A stretch of DNA of 64,000 bases from Clostridium pasteurianum BC1 (GCF_000389635.1 NC_021182.1:2542001-2606000); one strand, 5' to 3'; positions 8,556 to 17,598 are shown, counted from the first letter of the stretch. The notes: generated by a model not told the origin, from the letters alone. Program-made: numbers and translations.

Positions 8556-8611
8556 TTCGTAATCTGATTATAGGTCGAACTAGATGGGTAGATAAAATTG
8601 TACTTTGATAA

Positions 8612-8629
8612 TTGAATAATGCGGTGTTT
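8612..8629 (+). repeat. left inverted repeat of the racemase cassette
   Basis: The 18 bases TTGAATAATGCGGTGTTT are the reverse complement, with one mismatch, of 9576-9593. The two copies bracket the racemase gene and its promoter region, about 980 bases in all. The surrounding 8556-8808 gap (253 bases) otherwise holds only a TATAAT-like box near 8689 and the racemase ribosome site. Confidence 0.6.
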
Positions 8630-8808
8630 ATAGAATAAACTTCTAATATATTTTATCGGTAATAATGGACGATATAGAATATTATGGTATAATTTCTATA
8701 TGAATTAAGCTAAAAGTATAAGATATTATCTAGCAGTTATTATAGATAATAAATACTTAATTTATAGGTAGTGGTATAGCCGAAATTAAATATAAGGAGA
8801 GTTAATGG

Positions 8809-9507
8809 ATGAAGAAAATAGGAATGATTGGTGGTCTTGGACCCGAATCAACTTTAGATTATTATCGCCTAATTATTGAAAAATATCGTAATGAAGTAAA
8901 GGATGGTAGCTACCCTGAAATATTGATTAATAGCATGGATATGAATATTCTTTTAAGTTTTGTTGAGAATAAACAATGGGACAACCTTGTAAATTGCTTA
9001 ATTAAAGGTGTCGAGATACTCTATAAAGCAGGTGCAGATTTTGGATTCATTTCATCAAATACACCACATATAGTATTTGAAAGAATTAAGGAGTTATCTC
9101 CTATTCCATTAATAAGTATTGTTGAGGAAACATGTAAAAATGCTGAGGCGTTAGGAATAAAAAAGATTGGCCTAATTGGGACTAAATTTACAATGGAGAG
9201 CAATTTTTTTAAGAAAGTATTTGACAAAAGTAATATAAAAATTATCGTTCCAAAAGAAGAAGAACAGGATTATATTCATCATAAACTAATGACTGAAATT
9301 GAATTTGGAAAGTTTCTTGATGAAACACGTAATGGATTACTTAATATTGTTAAAAGGATGATTGATGAAGATTCAATAGAGGGATTAATTCTTGGTTGTA
9401 CAGAGTTGCCATTAATTCTTACAAAAGATGAATTTGGTATACCATTCCTTAATACTACAAAAATTCATGTTGAAAGTATTATTAAAAATTGTATTAAGGA
9501 ATCTTAA
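8809..9507 (+). CDS. aspartate/glutamate racemase family protein (prophage cargo)
   Basis: A 232-residue protein with AAGGAGAG before the ATG. It has the family's N-terminal IGMIGGLGPESTLDYY, a first active-site loop FISSNTPHIV near residue 82 and a second loop LILGCTELPLI near residue 195 with the catalytic Cys. As in several relatives, the first catalytic Cys is not at the usual place (SSNTPH rather than CNT), so one-base racemase chemistry or another substrate is possible. It is a metabolic gene with its own leader and terminator in the replication region, so probably acquired cargo. It might supply D-amino acids for wall or spore metabolism, but that is inference. Confidence 0.8.
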   Translation: MKKIGMIGGLGPESTLDYYRLIIEKYRNEVKDGSYPEILINSMDMNILLSFVENKQWDNLVNCLIKGVEILYKAGADFGFISSNTPHIVFERIKELSPIPLISIVEETCKNAEALGIKKIGLIGTKFTMESNFFKKVFDKSNIKIIVPKEEEQDYIHHKLMTEIEFGKFLDETRNGLLNIVKRMIDEDSIEGLILGCTELPLILTKDEFGIPFLNTTKIHVESIIKNCIKES

Positions 9508-9574
9508 TTGATTTACAAAAGTAAAATTTTATTTATATATAATATTTATTAATAGTGAAAATTAAATATTTCAT

Positions 9575-9612
9575 AAAACACCGTATTATTCAAGAATTCT
9601 ACGGTGTTTTTG
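9575..9612 (+). terminator. rho-independent terminator of the racemase gene (right inverted repeat)
   Basis: An AAAACACCGTA / TACGGTGTTTTT stem with a 14-base loop, followed by a T run. The 5' arm (9576-9593, extended into the loop) is the partner of the inverted repeat at 8612-8629. Confidence 0.8.
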
Positions 9613-9658
9613 TTTCGCCATTCAAAAATATTGCGAATTAGGTAAGGAGGCAATAAAA

Positions 9659-9802
9659 GTGAGATTTAAATGCAATTGTGGAAAAGAAGTTAATCTTGAT
9701 GATATACCAAAAACTCTTGAAATATTTGATTATTTAGGAACAGATGAAAAAAATAATCCTATATTTAAATGTAAAAAATGTGGAGTTATAGTAAGTGGTT
9801 AA
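9659..9802 (+). CDS. small zinc-ribbon protein (GTG start)
   Basis: A 47-residue protein starting with GTG 9659 after GTAAGGAGG. It carries FKCNCGKE and a C-terminal FKCKKCGV, which together form a CxC...CxxC zinc ribbon. Small zinc-ribbon proteins of this type are frequent in phage early operons. No specific function is known to me. Confidence 0.5.
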   Translation: MRFKCNCGKEVNLDDIPKTLEIFDYLGTDEKNNPIFKCKKCGVIVSG

Positions 9803-9842
9803 CTTACTATTCAAAGATTAGCCGAAAAACAGGAGGTTTAAA

Positions 9843-10010
9843 GTGATAGATAAAGACAAGCTAAAAAGAGCAATTCATTCCAGTGTAGATGATACCATCG
9901 ATAAAATGGATAAGATAGATCATCTAGATTACTTTGAAATAAACATAAAGCATGTGAAAGGTGAGATACTCTGTAAACCAAGTTTCACTGATAAAAATAG
10001 AATAAAATAG
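9843..10010 (+). CDS. small hypothetical phage protein (GTG start)
   Basis: A 55-residue protein starting with GTG 9843 after AGGAGG. It has a helical acidic N-terminus (SSVDDTIDKMDKID), then FEINIKHVKGEILCKPSF. No family is recognised. It is followed directly by a hairpin terminator. Confidence 0.45.
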   Translation: MIDKDKLKRAIHSSVDDTIDKMDKIDHLDYFEINIKHVKGEILCKPSFTDKNRIK

Positions 10011-10026
10011 GCTGACCGAACAACGG

Positions 10027-10078
10027 AAGCACTATTCCTTTAATTTAAATAATTAGAGGGTAGTGCTTATTTTTATTT
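10027..10078 (+). terminator. rho-independent terminator closing the early operon
   Basis: An AAGCACTA arm at 10027 pairs with TAGTGCTT at 10061-10068, and ATTTTTATTT follows. It lies between the last early gene and the late regulator, whose ribosome site follows it. Confidence 0.65.
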
Positions 10079-10094
10079 ACAGGAGGATGATAGC

Positions 10095-10643
10095 ATGGAA
10101 GAAAGAATAAGCATTGATGAGGCTGTTAAAATAGGTGTGAATGCAGGAATAAAATATATCAAAGAGCAGGAATACTATAAAACTAAAAAAAGATATGACA
10201 GAAGATTAAGGAATACTAGACTGCTGCTTAATCATTATAGAAGCTTGAAAATCCATGGGGCAATGACTGATAGTTCTATAAATGCAATATACCATGATAA
10301 TGCTATAGATGTACTTGATGATGTAGAATCCATTCACGATGAAGAACAATACATCCAGGCGCTCAGCAGGACCAAGAAAAGGACATTAATAATTGTTGGG
10401 CATATAAATAAGTCCATGAAGTACTATGAAGCTATATGCAAAAGTGATGGTAAATTGAAGGAAAGAAGATATAAAATAATAAAATACATCTATATAGATC
10501 CTATAAAGGATGACATTCAGCCTACATATGAGCAGGCAGCAGAGCACTTTGGAATAGCAGTAAAAACAGTAGGCAGAGATGTAAGAAACGCTATTGAAGA
10601 TTTAAGTATTTTATTTTTCGGAATAGACGGAATAAAACTATAA
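10095..10643 (+). CDS. ArpU-like late transcription regulator
   Basis: A 182-residue protein with CAGGAGG before the ATG. The N-terminal half is helical and basic (YYKTKKRYDRRLRNTRLLLNHYRSL). The C-terminal part is a sigma-70 region-4-like helix-turn-helix (IQPTYEQAAEHFGIAVKTVGRDVRNAIEDLS). This is the layout of ArpU/RinA-family activators that switch on late genes in phages of Firmicutes. Its position between early and packaging modules fits, and a candidate late promoter lies about 90 bases downstream. Confidence 0.8.
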   Translation: MEERISIDEAVKIGVNAGIKYIKEQEYYKTKKRYDRRLRNTRLLLNHYRSLKIHGAMTDSSINAIYHDNAIDVLDDVESIHDEEQYIQALSRTKKRTLIIVGHINKSMKYYEAICKSDGKLKERRYKIIKYIYIDPIKDDIQPTYEQAAEHFGIAVKTVGRDVRNAIEDLSILFFGIDGIKL

Positions 10644-10732
10644 AAAATGTCCTCCTTAAAATGCCTTTAATCCTAGTAATATAGCCGAAGTATCCAATTT
10701 TATTAGTTAAAAAAGTGTCCTTTTATGTGGGA

Positions 10733-10761
10733 TTGACGTACCTTTTAGAATATTGTAATGT
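10733..10761 (+). promoter_or_regulatory. candidate late promoter
   Basis: TTGACG at 10733 and TAATGT at 10756 are separated by 17 bases. They sit in the ~440-base gene-free stretch 10644-11087 between the ArpU-like regulator and the late genes. Inferred; transcription start not known. Confidence 0.45.
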
Positions 10762-10804
10762 GGTATTGTGTAAAATTATAAAAAATAATATATCTTGTAT
10801 AAGA

Positions 10805-10829
10805 GGCACCCACCTTAGGGTGTTTTCTT
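10805..10829 (+). terminator. short hairpin terminator in the late leader
   Basis: A CACCC/GGGTG stem with a 6-base loop, followed by TTTTCTT. It lies about 50 bases downstream of the candidate late promoter, so it could attenuate late transcription. Confidence 0.5.
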
Positions 10830-10957
10830 ATTATGTTTAGAATTTATTAATCCATATTTAAGATAATAGAAATATTATTGATATAAAACTGTAACATTGG
10901 ATAGATATTATATAAACATAGACATTACCCCTTTTAATGTATATATTATATATGGAG

Positions 10958-10985
10958 AAGCACTGGTAGAAATACTGGTGCTTTT
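10958..10985 (+). terminator. second hairpin terminator in the late leader
   Basis: AAGCACTGGTA and TACTGGTGCTTTT form a strong stem with a GAAA loop, ending in a T run. This is the second terminator-like hairpin between the late promoter and the first late gene, and suggests attenuation or antitermination. Confidence 0.6.
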
Positions 10986-11087
10986 GCTGTGCTTAAAATT
11001 AGTTGTACACAATATATTGTGAATAATGTGTATAGCTAATACTATATATTGAAATATATTTTGATGTAATAGAAGGAAGTGAGGATT

Positions 11088-11303
11088 ATGCAGAGTATCT
11101 ATACAGCTTTTAAATGCAGGACATGTAAGCTTGAATTTATATTGCTTTCAGAGGATATAGATAAGATGTCTAAAGATAGGTATATAGCATGTCCTTACTG
11201 CAATAGTAAAAGAGTTAATAAAGAACAGGAAGCTGATGATCTTAGGGAAGTCATGAGGGAGAGAAGTTATCGAAGAATTGGTGGTGCTTTGAGGCAGAAA
11301 TGA
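11088..11303 (+). CDS. small zinc-ribbon phage protein
   Basis: A 71-residue protein; ATG 11088 follows GGAAGTGAGG. Cysteine pairs CRTC (start) and CPYC (middle) form a zinc ribbon, followed by an Arg-rich tail (VMRERSYRRIGGALRQK). It resembles small zinc-finger proteins that precede terminase genes in some phages. Its role is unknown. Confidence 0.55.
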   Translation: MQSIYTAFKCRTCKLEFILLSEDIDKMSKDRYIACPYCNSKRVNKEQEADDLREVMRERSYRRIGGALRQK

Positions 11304-11366
11304 TTCGACAAAAGAAGGATATCATCTTTTGAATATAGAAATATATGGCGAAAGGTGGCTGATAAC

Positions 11367-12179
11367 ATGAATGAAAATTCAACAAACAATATAATTGCTG
11401 TGCATAAGTACTTAACATTTAATCAATTCGTGGACATCATAGAATTACAAAGATCGTATTTTACAAATGTACCATTGTGGGATGATACTTATGAGGCAGC
11501 TTCACAATATGAAATATTTAATCAAATTATTCCGTTAAAAATGGCAAATAGTTTTGCTAAAGATGAAAATTCAATGGATCAAATAAAAAGAATGTTAAAA
11601 ATACAAATAAAAGATATGTATGCGCAATCATGGACATATGATTCTAAAGAATCTGATGCAATGTGGAGAATATATAGTCCAGATAAAACAGGAGTAAGAA
11701 TCACTACCAATGTTTTAAAATTAAAAGAGCAAATGAAAGAGTCATTGGAAAAAGATATTGAAGACTACGAAGTTAGCTATGATCTAAAAATGAATGCTGA
11801 TAAATATAAACAGAAAGGAACTATAGCAGGCTATATAACTTCAGGTAGAGCTATATTAGAAGGTAAAAGAAGTGAATTTGTACATGAAAATGAATATAGA
11901 TTTTCATTTAGTTTAAATATTCAAGAATATATAGGATCAATAAAATGTGAGGGTGAAGAGCCAACATTTAATGAGATGTATAATTTTAAACGTGAACCTG
12001 TTAAGTATTATAAATTTCCATTGAATCTAATAAGTGAAGTATTGCTTGATCCAAGAGCACCAAAATATTTTGAAGAAACATTTAATAATTACTGTGAAAA
12101 TAGAAAATTTAAAGAAAATAATATAGTATTTAAGAAGTCAGATTTATATGGAGATCCATCTGAAAAATTATTTAAATAA
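11367..12179 (+). CDS. DUF2971 protein (probable moron)
   Basis: A 270-residue protein; ATG 11367 follows AAAGGTGG. The opening HKYLTFNQFVDIIELQRSYFTNV, then WDDTYEA, the central SWTYDSKESDAMWRIYS and GVRITT, and EFVHENEYRF are hallmarks of DUF2971. DUF2971 proteins turn up in mobile elements and near defence genes, but their biochemistry is not established. It sits between the late leader and the terminase small subunit, a usual moron site. Confidence 0.75.
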   Translation: MNENSTNNIIAVHKYLTFNQFVDIIELQRSYFTNVPLWDDTYEAASQYEIFNQIIPLKMANSFAKDENSMDQIKRMLKIQIKDMYAQSWTYDSKESDAMWRIYSPDKTGVRITTNVLKLKEQMKESLEKDIEDYEVSYDLKMNADKYKQKGTIAGYITSGRAILEGKRSEFVHENEYRFSFSLNIQEYIGSIKCEGEEPTFNEMYNFKREPVKYYKFPLNLISEVLLDPRAPKYFEETFNNYCENRKFKENNIVFKKSDLYGDPSEKLFK

Positions 12180-12207
12180 CTAAAACCAACTAGGGTAGGT
12201 GAGGTGA

Positions 12208-13176
12208 TTGCCTAGACAAAGAAGTCCAAATAGAGATAAGGCATTTGAAATATATAAAGAATATAATGGCAATATTGACTTAGTAAAAATAGCAGAGATT
12301 TTAAATATTTCTCCAGGTACTATAAGAGGATGGAAGAATAAAGATCAATGGGATAACAAATTAAATGGAACGCTCCAAAAGAAAGATACTAAAAAAGTTA
12401 AAAATACGGAACGTTCCAAACGTAAAAAGAATAATGTAAATAAAGAGCCGGAGTTTGAAGAGGTTACTGAAATATTAAATTCAGAACTTACCGATAAACA
12501 AAGGCTCTTTTGTGTTTATTATCCTAGATGTTTTAATGCTACCAAGGCCTATCAGAAGGCATACGAATGCAGTTATGAAGTAGCAGTAGTTAATGGGTCA
12601 AGATTGCTAGGAAATGCTAAGGTTAAAGAAGAAATTCATAAGCTTAAACAAGATAAACTCAATAGAGCTATGCTAAACACTGATGATATCTTCCAAAAAT
12701 ACATGGATATAGCCTTTGCAGATATAACAGACTTCTTAATATTTGGACAAGAAGAAGTCCCAGTAATAAATGCTTTTGGCCCTGTATTGGACAAAAAGGG
12801 TAATCAAGTTACTAGGATGGTTAATACAGTTAAGTTTAGAGCATGGGCTAATGTTGATGGAACTCTAATAAGTGAAGTTAAACAGGGCAAAGACGGTGCC
12901 AGCATAAAGCTCCAGGATAAAATGAAGGCACTTCAATGGCTTTCAGATAGAATGGACCTACTGACTATTGAAACACAGCGAAAGCTTCAATTGGAGAATG
13001 AAAAGGTCAATATGGCTAAAGAAAGGCTTCAGTTGGATAAGGATAAAAACAATAGTGATAGTAATGAAACCAATAAGGATGGCATTAAAGAATTTATTGA
13101 AGCAACCACCATGACAGAAGAACAAATAAAAGAACTATTTAAGGATGATGAAAATGAGAAAGAAGAAGAAACTTAA
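12208..13176 (+). CDS. terS: terminase small subunit (PBSX/Terminase_2 type)
   Basis: A 322-residue protein starting at TTG 12208 after GGTGAGGTG. An N-terminal helix-turn-helix (IAEILNISPGTIRGWKNKDQW) is followed by a Lys-rich linker and the Terminase_2 domain (LTDKQRLFCVYYPRCFNATKAYQKAY). A C-terminal coiled coil then runs to the end (TQRKLQLENEKVNMAKERLQ). The small subunit recognises phage DNA for packaging. It overlaps terL by 32 bases. Confidence 0.93.
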   Translation: MPRQRSPNRDKAFEIYKEYNGNIDLVKIAEILNISPGTIRGWKNKDQWDNKLNGTLQKKDTKKVKNTERSKRKKNNVNKEPEFEEVTEILNSELTDKQRLFCVYYPRCFNATKAYQKAYECSYEVAVVNGSRLLGNAKVKEEIHKLKQDKLNRAMLNTDDIFQKYMDIAFADITDFLIFGQEEVPVINAFGPVLDKKGNQVTRMVNTVKFRAWANVDGTLISEVKQGKDGASIKLQDKMKALQWLSDRMDLLTIETQRKLQLENEKVNMAKERLQLDKDKNNSDSNETNKDGIKEFIEATTMTEEQIKELFKDDENEKEEET

Positions 13177-14425
13177 AGGCTTTAGATTCCAACCATTTTC
13201 ATTGAAACAGAAAAAATTAATGTTCTTCTGGGAGAAAGGTTCACCATTTGCTGATAAAGACATTGTTATTGCTGATGGAGCTATAAGGTCAGGTAAAACT
13301 ATTGCTTGTATCTGCAGTTTTATAAGATGGAGCTTAAAACACTTTACTGGAGAAAACTTTATTCTTGCGGGTAAAACAATAGGATCATTGAAGAAGAATG
13401 TTATAGGACCTATGCAACAAATATTAAAATCTTGGAATTTAGATTACACCTACAATAGATCAGAAAACTTTATTGTAATTGGTGATAATACTTACTATAT
13501 GTATGATGCCAATACAGAGGCTTCACAGGATAAACTTCAAGGTTTAACTGCAGCTGGAGCATTAGCTGATGAAGGTGCTTTATTTCCACAAAGTTTTATC
13601 GATCAGATGATTGGACGTTGTTCTGTAGATGGTGCAAAGATATTTATAAACTGTAATCCAGGTTCACCATATCATTTCTTAAAAACAGAGCTTATAGATA
13701 AGGCGAAAGAGAAGAACATACTTTATTTGCATTTTACTATGGATGATAATCTAAGCCTTTCTGAAAGAGTTAAGGAAAGATTTAGACGTATGTTCAGTGG
13801 GGTCTTCTTTAAGAGATATATCCTGGGACTTTGGGTACAAGCAGAGGGCATTATCTATGATATGTTTGATGAAATTAAGCATAAGGTTAAAACAATACAA
13901 AGAGCATATAAAGAATTTTATGTCAGTTGTGATTATGGTACTCAAAACGCAACTGTTTTTCTTTTGTGGGGTAAATCTTTAGATAAGTGGTATTTGGTAG
14001 ATGAATATTATTACTCTGGTAGAGATAAAGGAAAGCAGAAAACAGACAATGAGTACTATGAAGATCTAGAAAAGTTTGTAGGTGAAAGAAGAATTAAAGC
14101 TGTAGTAATAGATCCTAGTGCAGCTAGCTTTATAGCTTTAATTAGATCAAAAGGTAGATTCTCCGTTAAACAAGCCAAGAATGATGTGCTGGAAGGTATA
14201 AGGAATGTAGCAAGTGCCTTAAATGATTCTTTATTGCAGTTTAATGATAAATGCTTAAATACTTTTAAAGAATTCTTCTCATATATCTGGGATGAAAAAG
14301 CAATACAGCGCGGTGAAGATAAACCAGTGAAGGTTATGGATCACGCAATGGATGCATTAAGGTATTTTGTTAATACAGTATTATACAGAAATATTACAGG
14401 ACCATTACAAGTAAAAAATTTATAG
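13145..14425 (+). CDS. terL: terminase large subunit (PBSX family)
   Basis: A 426-residue protein. It has Walker A DGAIRSGKT near residue 45, Walker B AGALADEGALF near residue 140, a coupling motif FINCNPGSPYHF, and the RNase H-like nuclease with VSCDYGTQN, AVVIDPSAASF and VMDHAMDALRYF supplying acidic residues. It powers ATP-driven DNA packaging and cuts concatemers. ATGs at 13145, 13148 and 13154 are all possible starts. Confidence 0.95.
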   Translation: MMKMRKKKKLKGFRFQPFSLKQKKLMFFWEKGSPFADKDIVIADGAIRSGKTIACICSFIRWSLKHFTGENFILAGKTIGSLKKNVIGPMQQILKSWNLDYTYNRSENFIVIGDNTYYMYDANTEASQDKLQGLTAAGALADEGALFPQSFIDQMIGRCSVDGAKIFINCNPGSPYHFLKTELIDKAKEKNILYLHFTMDDNLSLSERVKERFRRMFSGVFFKRYILGLWVQAEGIIYDMFDEIKHKVKTIQRAYKEFYVSCDYGTQNATVFLLWGKSLDKWYLVDEYYYSGRDKGKQKTDNEYYEDLEKFVGERRIKAVVIDPSAASFIALIRSKGRFSVKQAKNDVLEGIRNVASALNDSLLQFNDKCLNTFKEFFSYIWDEKAIQRGEDKPVKVMDHAMDALRYFVNTVLYRNITGPLQVKNL

Positions 14426-14434
14426 GAGGTAATT

Positions 14435-15934
14435 ATGCTTACAGATTTAAATTTCTTAAATCCTGGTCAATTGTGGCCTCCTCCTGCTGAGAATGAAAGG
14501 TTGAACCAATATAATCTTAATAGGTTGATTTTTGAAGGTAAACATGATGTAGTATATGCGGAACAATTTAAGCGAATTGAACGTATTATTGGTAACTTTC
14601 AAAACGTTGTTAGTTACGCTGTTATTTGTAACTTTCAAAAGTTAATATCATTAAAAGTAGCCGATTTACTTTTAGGGGAAGAGCCTATTATACAAACAGG
14701 AGATACTAAAAGCAATGAACAAGCAGCCATAAAAAATATAAGTGACAATGGTGGTGTAAATAATATATCCTATCAAGTAGCTTTAGACTTATCTAGATAT
14801 GGTGATGGATTATTCTATATTTATAAAGATAAAGATACAGGCTTAGGTAAGATTGATGTAACACAACCTAGCATATGGTTCCCTGTTGTGGATCCATCAA
14901 ATTTAAAAAGAATACAATATCATGTTTTGGCATGGACTTATAATCAAGTAGATGACAACATAGGTTTAATAAATAAGATATTAAATGGTAAATCACAGCT
15001 TAATAAACATCTAAAAGTACAGATACATTATAGAGGTAATTATGAAGAAAGGGATTATATTCTAAAAGAAAACAAAATAGTCCAGCAGTTTGGAGAATCT
15101 ATAGTGGTGCAAACAGGTTTAGATGATTTTGCTATCGTCCCTGTAGCTAATGTCCTAACAAGTGATAGGATACATGGCATGGATGATTATATGGATTTAG
15201 ATAATATTTTATCCGAGATTGAAGTTAGATTATCTCAAATTGCTAAAATACTTGATAGACATGCAGACCCATCAGTACAAGGTCCTGCTAGTGCTTTGCA
15301 GCAGGATCCGGAAACAGGTGAATGGCATTTAAAGATGGGTAATTATTTTAGTAGAGATAGTAATGAGGATCCACCAGTAGAGTATTTAGTATGGGATGCT
15401 AGCTTGCAAGCTAATTTCACAATGCTAGAAAAACTTATAAATATTCTATATACCATTAGTGAAATGGGACCATCAATTTTAAGTGCAGGGCAACTAGATC
15501 ATAGTAGTGGAACTGCTATTAGTGGTACTGCTATTAAATTAAGAATGGTTAGTCCTTTGGCTAAAGTAAGAAGAGTTGCTGCAAGGTTTAAACCAGCTTT
15601 AATAAAAAGTTATAAGTTATGCTCTCAACTTGGAGGAGAGGGCATAATTAATTTAAGCAAGACTACTATATCAGTTACCTTTCAGGATGGTTTACCTAAG
15701 GATGATTTGGAGCTGGCTAAGATTATGCAAATTAGGACAGGCAATAAAGCTACAATTAGTCAAATTAAGGCTATCCAAATGCTTGATGATATGACAGAAG
15801 AGAATGCTGAGAAAGAATTAGAAGCTATTCGTGAGGATGATAATCTAGCCTCGCCATTGAGTAATGGCAATAATCCTTTTGCTAATAGTAATGTGATTCC
15901 ACCGGAAGATCCACCAGTTAACGGTGAAAAATAA
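14435..15934 (+). CDS. portal protein (SPP1 gp6 family)
   Basis: A 499-residue protein with AGGAGG before the ATG. It shows the SPP1_Gp6-like fold: the region VADLLLGEEPIIQTGD, then YQVALDLSRYGDGLFYIY, then ILSEIEVRLSQIAKILDRHADPS and the SGTAISGTAIKLRM segment. It forms the dodecameric DNA channel at the capsid vertex. Its stop overlaps the next start (TAATG). Confidence 0.93.
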   Translation: MLTDLNFLNPGQLWPPPAENERLNQYNLNRLIFEGKHDVVYAEQFKRIERIIGNFQNVVSYAVICNFQKLISLKVADLLLGEEPIIQTGDTKSNEQAAIKNISDNGGVNNISYQVALDLSRYGDGLFYIYKDKDTGLGKIDVTQPSIWFPVVDPSNLKRIQYHVLAWTYNQVDDNIGLINKILNGKSQLNKHLKVQIHYRGNYEERDYILKENKIVQQFGESIVVQTGLDDFAIVPVANVLTSDRIHGMDDYMDLDNILSEIEVRLSQIAKILDRHADPSVQGPASALQQDPETGEWHLKMGNYFSRDSNEDPPVEYLVWDASLQANFTMLEKLINILYTISEMGPSILSAGQLDHSSGTAISGTAIKLRMVSPLAKVRRVAARFKPALIKSYKLCSQLGGEGIINLSKTTISVTFQDGLPKDDLELAKIMQIRTGNKATISQIKAIQMLDDMTEENAEKELEAIREDDNLASPLSNGNNPFANSNVIPPEDPPVNGEK

Positions 15935-16971
15935 TGGATGATTTATCTAAGGCTTTAATAGAGATATACACTGCTGCACAGCAAAGTATTATTGATATTA
16001 TTATAGAAAAAGAAGCAAAAGGTAATGTCACAACATATCAAAAGAGTTTATTTGTTCAGATACAAGAAATTTTAGTAAAGTTGGACAAGAGTGCATGGCA
16101 GTGGAGTAATGATACTGTGGAAACTTTATATTGGCAATCAGTAAAAGACGTTAATGATTATTTTGATATTACATCATTCTCAAAATTGAATACAGCTGCA
16201 ATTGATATATTAGCTAAAAATACTTATACCAAATTGAATAGTGCAAATGTTTATGTTGGCAGACGTGTTGAAGATGAAATTAGGAATGCTGGTTTAAAGG
16301 CCATAGCTCAAAAATTAACTACTGGTGAAACTGTAAGGCAATGCAAACAAAATCTTGTTAATTCTTTGATTGATAAAGGAATTAACGGAATATCAGATAA
16401 AAATGGGAGACAAATTTCTTTAGATGCTTATGCTGCTACAGTAGCAATAAGTACTTCAGCTGAAGTTACTAATACAGCAACCGTTCAAAGAATGACTAAT
16501 TTAGATAAAGACCTGGTTAAAATGAGTGAACATGCCACAACTTGTCCTATATGTTCTACTTATCAAGGCAGAGTATATAGTATCAGTGGAAAAGATGCTA
16601 GATTTCCTCCACTAAATACTGTACCTGGTTTTAGTAGTGGTTTTAGTAATATACATTGTAGGTGTAAGCATAGAGTTCTTCCTTATGTTGAAGATTTAGC
16701 AACTGATTTTGAGGGTGATCTAAAAGATTCTAATAGAAGTTTTGAGATCTCTGATAAAGATAAGAAGAATATTGATGCTTATCAAAAGCAGCAGGCTACA
16801 CAAAGACAATTTTTACAAGATAAAAACCAATGGCAAAGATATCGCTTAGCTTTAGGTGATGATGTTCCTAAAACTTTTAGTGCATTTAGACGGATGAAGA
16901 TTGGAAATACTGAAAAATTTCAAGAATTACAAAGCAGTTATAGAAGTTTAAGACAAGGAGGTGAGGGATAA
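15934..16971 (+). CDS. minor capsid / MuF-like head morphogenesis protein
   Basis: A 345-residue protein starting at the TAATG junction with portal. It matches the phage minor capsid protein 2 family, notably the Cys/His-containing C-terminal domain near residues 200-250 (EHATTCPICSTYQG, then NIHCRCKHRVLPY). It is thought to enter the capsid with the DNA or to join portal and capsid. Its stop overlaps the next start. Confidence 0.88.
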   Translation: MDDLSKALIEIYTAAQQSIIDIIIEKEAKGNVTTYQKSLFVQIQEILVKLDKSAWQWSNDTVETLYWQSVKDVNDYFDITSFSKLNTAAIDILAKNTYTKLNSANVYVGRRVEDEIRNAGLKAIAQKLTTGETVRQCKQNLVNSLIDKGINGISDKNGRQISLDAYAATVAISTSAEVTNTATVQRMTNLDKDLVKMSEHATTCPICSTYQGRVYSISGKDARFPPLNTVPGFSSGFSNIHCRCKHRVLPYVEDLATDFEGDLKDSNRSFEISDKDKKNIDAYQKQQATQRQFLQDKNQWQRYRLALGDDVPKTFSAFRRMKIGNTEKFQELQSSYRSLRQGGEG

Positions 16972-17294
16972 TGAATATTCCTGAAAGTGTAAAGATAGGA
17001 TATAAGATTTTTGATGTTAATAAAATAGAAACAAACGTTATTAGTGATAATAAGGTTTGCTATGGAGAAATACAATATGATAATGGAATTATTAATATAT
17101 CAAAAAAATATAGTGAAGATCAGCAGAAATGTACATTTTTACATGAAGTTATACATGGTATAGACGATATATTTGAAATTGGTTTAGAAGAGGATCAAGT
17201 TAGAAAAATTGCAAAAGGAATTTATTTGCTTATAAAAGATAATTCAGAGATCTTTATGAATAATACATTTGATAAAACACAGCCCCTAAAATAA
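16971..17294 (+). CDS. small phage metallopeptidase-like protein (HExxH)
   Basis: A 107-residue protein with GGAGGTGAGGG before an ATG that overlaps the previous stop. It has a clear zincin-like helix TFLHEVIHGIDDIF near residue 62, where HEVIH is the metal-binding HExxH. It resembles small head-gene-associated metallopeptidase-like proteins of Gram-positive phages. Its substrate is unknown; a role in capsid maturation is inference from its neighbours. Confidence 0.7.
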   Translation: MNIPESVKIGYKIFDVNKIETNVISDNKVCYGEIQYDNGIINISKKYSEDQQKCTFLHEVIHGIDDIFEIGLEEDQVRKIAKGIYLLIKDNSEIFMNNTFDKTQPLK

Positions 17295-17310
17295 AAAGAG
17301 GCTGCGTTTT
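17279..17310. terminator. bidirectional terminator between convergent genes
   Basis: AGCC/GGCT arms with A- and T-rich flanks lie between the stops of the head-module gene on + and the YjzC-like gene on -. The stem is short. Confidence 0.45.
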
Positions 17311-17312
17311 GA

Positions 17313-17495
17313 TTATCTACCAGACTTATTTTTAGTTGGATCAACTATATTATAAGATTGTCCTGGCTTTGGTGTAGGTGGAGCAGTATGGCCTTTAGGT
17401 AGAGTTACTTCTTGACCAGTATGGCCACCTCTAGGTCCAATAATTTCATATTGACCAGATTTTGGAGCAGGTTGTCCTGACTTTATTTTTCCCAT
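17313..17495 (-). CDS. YjzC-like small protein, antisense in the head module
   Basis: A 60-residue basic, Gly/Pro-rich protein on the minus strand, starting at 17495 after AAGGAGGTG. It has the YjzC-family look: GQPAPKSGQYEIIGPRGG, then VTLPKGHTAPPTPKPGQ. The B. subtilis relative has no known function. It is the only minus-strand gene in the head/tail block and has its own ribosome site, so it is a likely moron expressed from the prophage. Confidence 0.7.
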   Translation of the reverse strand: MGKIKSGQPAPKSGQYEIIGPRGGHTGQEVTLPKGHTAPPTPKPGQSYNIVDPTKNKSGR

Positions 17496-17598
17496 AAAAT
17501 CACCTCCTTTCAACAAAATTTTACCATGTTGGAAAGGATTGTACAATTATTTTAACTTACGAAATTAAAGTTTTATTAATTGAAAGGATAGTTTAATT

